A stretch of DNA of 64,000 nucleotides from Desertimonas sp963772825 (GTDB taxonomy: Bacteria; Actinomycetota; Acidimicrobiia; Acidimicrobiales; Ilumatobacteraceae): NCBI GenBank assembly GCA_963772825.1, contig CAVYYX010000017.1:1-64000 (forward strand), written 5' to 3'. Shown here piece by piece: positions 62,761-64,000 of this stretch. The notes below the pieces were generated by a model. It was not told the origin of the DNA. It worked only from the letters and a program-made list of their open reading frames with translations, and searched no databases. Numbering within the stretch: the stretch's first letter is position 1; the number at the start of each line of letters is the position of its first letter. The position numbers were made by a program, and so were the translations under genes.

Positions 62761-64000
62761 ATGGAGCTGCTGGTCCGGGTGCGTTGGCGCCACGTGCCGG
62801 CCGCCGACCTGCGCCTCGAAGTCGAGGCGTATCACACGGTCGGCGACCTTCTCGGCGCAGCGAGTGAGTTCTGTGACGGCAACTGGGACGCCAGTCAGCC
62901 GGCGTACCTCGAGCGGACCGGTGACCGCGTCGCCCTCGAGCTGCCGATCATCGAGAGTGGCATCGTCTCCGGCGACACGCTTCGCTTCGAGCTGTACGGC
63001 GTCGACTCGCTCGACCGTGAGTCGCTGTCCGAAGCGGTGAGCTGTGACGTGACGGCAGGACCGGAGGCCGGCCGCTCGTTCGTGCTCCTGCCGGGGCGCC
63101 ACGACGTCGGTCGGTCGACGGGCGCGACGGTGCACCTCGATGACGTCACCGTCTCCGACCACCAACTGGCGATCATCGTCTACGACGATCTCGTCACCCG
63201 GGCCGTGCCCGACCCCAAGGCGACGAATCCAGTCGTCGTCAACGGCCACCCGATCATGGAAGCCACGATCGTCGGTCCCAACGACGTCGTCCAGTTCGGG
63301 GCGACTGCGGTCGCTCTCCGTGTCTTCAGCCGGAGCTCCGACAGCGAACGCGACCAACTCGGCCAGGTCCCGTTCCGGCGCACCCCGTACAAGCCGGTCA
63401 TCGTCCAGGCGCGGGCCTTCAAACCACTCGGCAACGTCCCGACCAAGCCGGAGCCTCGTCGGTTCTCGATGATCACGACGACCCTGCCGTTGATCGGCGG
63501 GTTGACGATGTTCGCCCTCTTCCGTTCGCCGATGTTCCTGATCATGACGCTGTTGACGCCGCTGTCGATGGCCGGGCAATGGTTTGACAGCCGCAAGACC
63601 GGGACGAAGAAGTTCGCCGACTCGATCGAGAGGTTCGGCCAACGGCTGGAGAAGCGCAAGGGTGACGTCGAGCAAGCGCTGCTCGACGAACGCGCCGAGC
63701 GGATCCATCAGTCGCCGGACCTCGCTGACCTTGCTCGCCGGGCGACGCTGCGGACCCTCGACCTGTGGGCGCGGCAGCGCCGCGATGACGAGTTCCTCCG
63801 GACTCGACTGGGCATCGGCACCGTGGCGTCGAAGGTCACGGTGGAACCCGAAAGCGGTGGGGAGGACTACCTCAGGGAAGCCACGGCGGTGACCGTCACC
63901 GGTTTCGACCGGGTGCCGGCCTGCCCGATCTGCGTCAACCTCGCCGAGCTCGGTGTCTTCGGCCTGCACGGCGAGCTCACCGACGTGCGCGCGATGTGCT
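62761..64000 (+). CDS. EccC/EssC-type type VII secretion ATPase, N-terminal part (runs off the window)
   Basis: The open frame continues without stop to the window end (413 codons so far). It begins MELLVRVRWRHVPAADLRLE, has an FHA-like domain (GRHDVGRSTGATVHLDDVTV, VSDHQLAIIV), the EssC-type segment GQVPFRRTPYKP, two membrane helices (TLPLIGGLTMFALFR, PMFLIMTLLTPLSMAGQW), and a coiled-coil leading into WARQRRDDEFLRTRLGIGTV, the motif preceding the FtsK/SpoIIIE ATPase domains. It is the motor of an ESX-type secretion system that could export the WXG-like and RHS proteins. Confidence 0.88.
   Translation, partial: MELLVRVRWRHVPAADLRLEVEAYHTVGDLLGAASEFCDGNWDASQPAYLERTGDRVALELPIIESGIVSGDTLRFELYGVDSLDRESLSEAVSCDVTAGPEAGRSFVLLPGRHDVGRSTGATVHLDDVTVSDHQLAIIVYDDLVTRAVPDPKATNPVVVNGHPIMEATIVGPNDVVQFGATAVALRVFSRSSDSERDQLGQVPFRRTPYKPVIVQARAFKPLGNVPTKPEPRRFSMITTTLPLIGGLTMFALFRSPMFLIMTLLTPLSMAGQWFDSRKTGTKKFADSIERFGQRLEKRKGDVEQALLDERAERIHQSPDLADLARRATLRTLDLWARQRRDDEFLRTRLGIGTVASKVTVEPESGGEDYLREATAVTVTGFDRVPACPICVNLAELGVFGLHGELTDVRAMC

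Noticed and set aside
62659..63969. 436-codon minus-strand frame at the window end
   Set aside because: Antisense to the EccC-like gene, whose translation contains clear FHA and membrane segments.

Overview
The window is GC-rich bacterial chromosome around a replication origin. The gene order gyrA-gyrB-DUF721-recF-dnaN-dnaA (all minus), then rpmH-rnpA-yidD-yidC-jag-rsmG-parA-parB (all plus), then cwlM-like/trxA/trxB/anti-sigma/ECF-sigma/kinase, cca and DUF5318-rpsF-ssb-rpsR-rplI-dnaB is the classic actinobacterial origin neighbourhood. High GC, frequent GTG/TTG starts, leaderless-looking promoters, VTTGTCCAC-type DnaA boxes and DUF3566/DUF5318/DUF6325 proteins point to Actinomycetota. The divergence from Mycobacterium and Streptomyces suggests Acidimicrobiia; that class call is inference.

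Layout. 1-4.8 kb: a frameshifted arylsulfatase flanked by a ~200 bp direct repeat, three small genes (DUF1622, an Ala-rich repeat peptide, DUF6325) and tRNA-Ile(GAT); possibly an accessory island. 4.9-21.2 kb: origin and partition core, with two candidate DnaA-box regions either side of dnaA, a third box pair after parB, and two parS-like sites just before parA. 21.4-31 kb: envelope and stress block (PAP2 phosphatase, CwlM-like pseudo-amidase, thioredoxin system, ECF sigma factor/anti-sigma/Ser-Thr kinase, DegV, GNAT). 31-40.7 kb: HDAC-like deacetylase, a large MalT/SARP-type regulator, a tiny gene encoding exactly three copies of the nonapeptide RGPRGGLGI beside a YcaO-like gene, CCA-adding enzyme, a PAS-GGDEF-EAL protein and a methyltransferase. 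40.7-45.8 kb: ribosomal/ssb/dnaB operon region, with a homing intein inside the P-loop of DnaB. 45.9-50.4 kb: small accessory genes and two secreted wall-associated proteins. 50.5-53.7 kb: a three-gene trans-4-hydroxyproline catabolic set. 53.8-64 kb: a type VII secretion-type locus with a ~2000-residue RHS toxin ending in a predicted nuclease, two WXG100-like partners, a candidate immunity protein and the start of an FHA/EccC-type ATPase gene that runs off the window.

A recurring technical feature is that seven clear frame breaks (sulfatase twice, gyrA, HDAC-like, VOC protein, RHS toxin, WXG100-like) are each explained by one extra base. Because gyrA is essential, residual insertion errors in the assembly are the simplest explanation; these genes are probably intact in the organism.

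The most novel item is the RGPRGGLGI-repeat peptide gene (35020-35139, minus) divergent from a YcaO-like gene (35259-35984). All differences among its three repeats are synonymous in that frame only, which argues that it is translated; it is a candidate precursor of a new ribosomally made, modified peptide.
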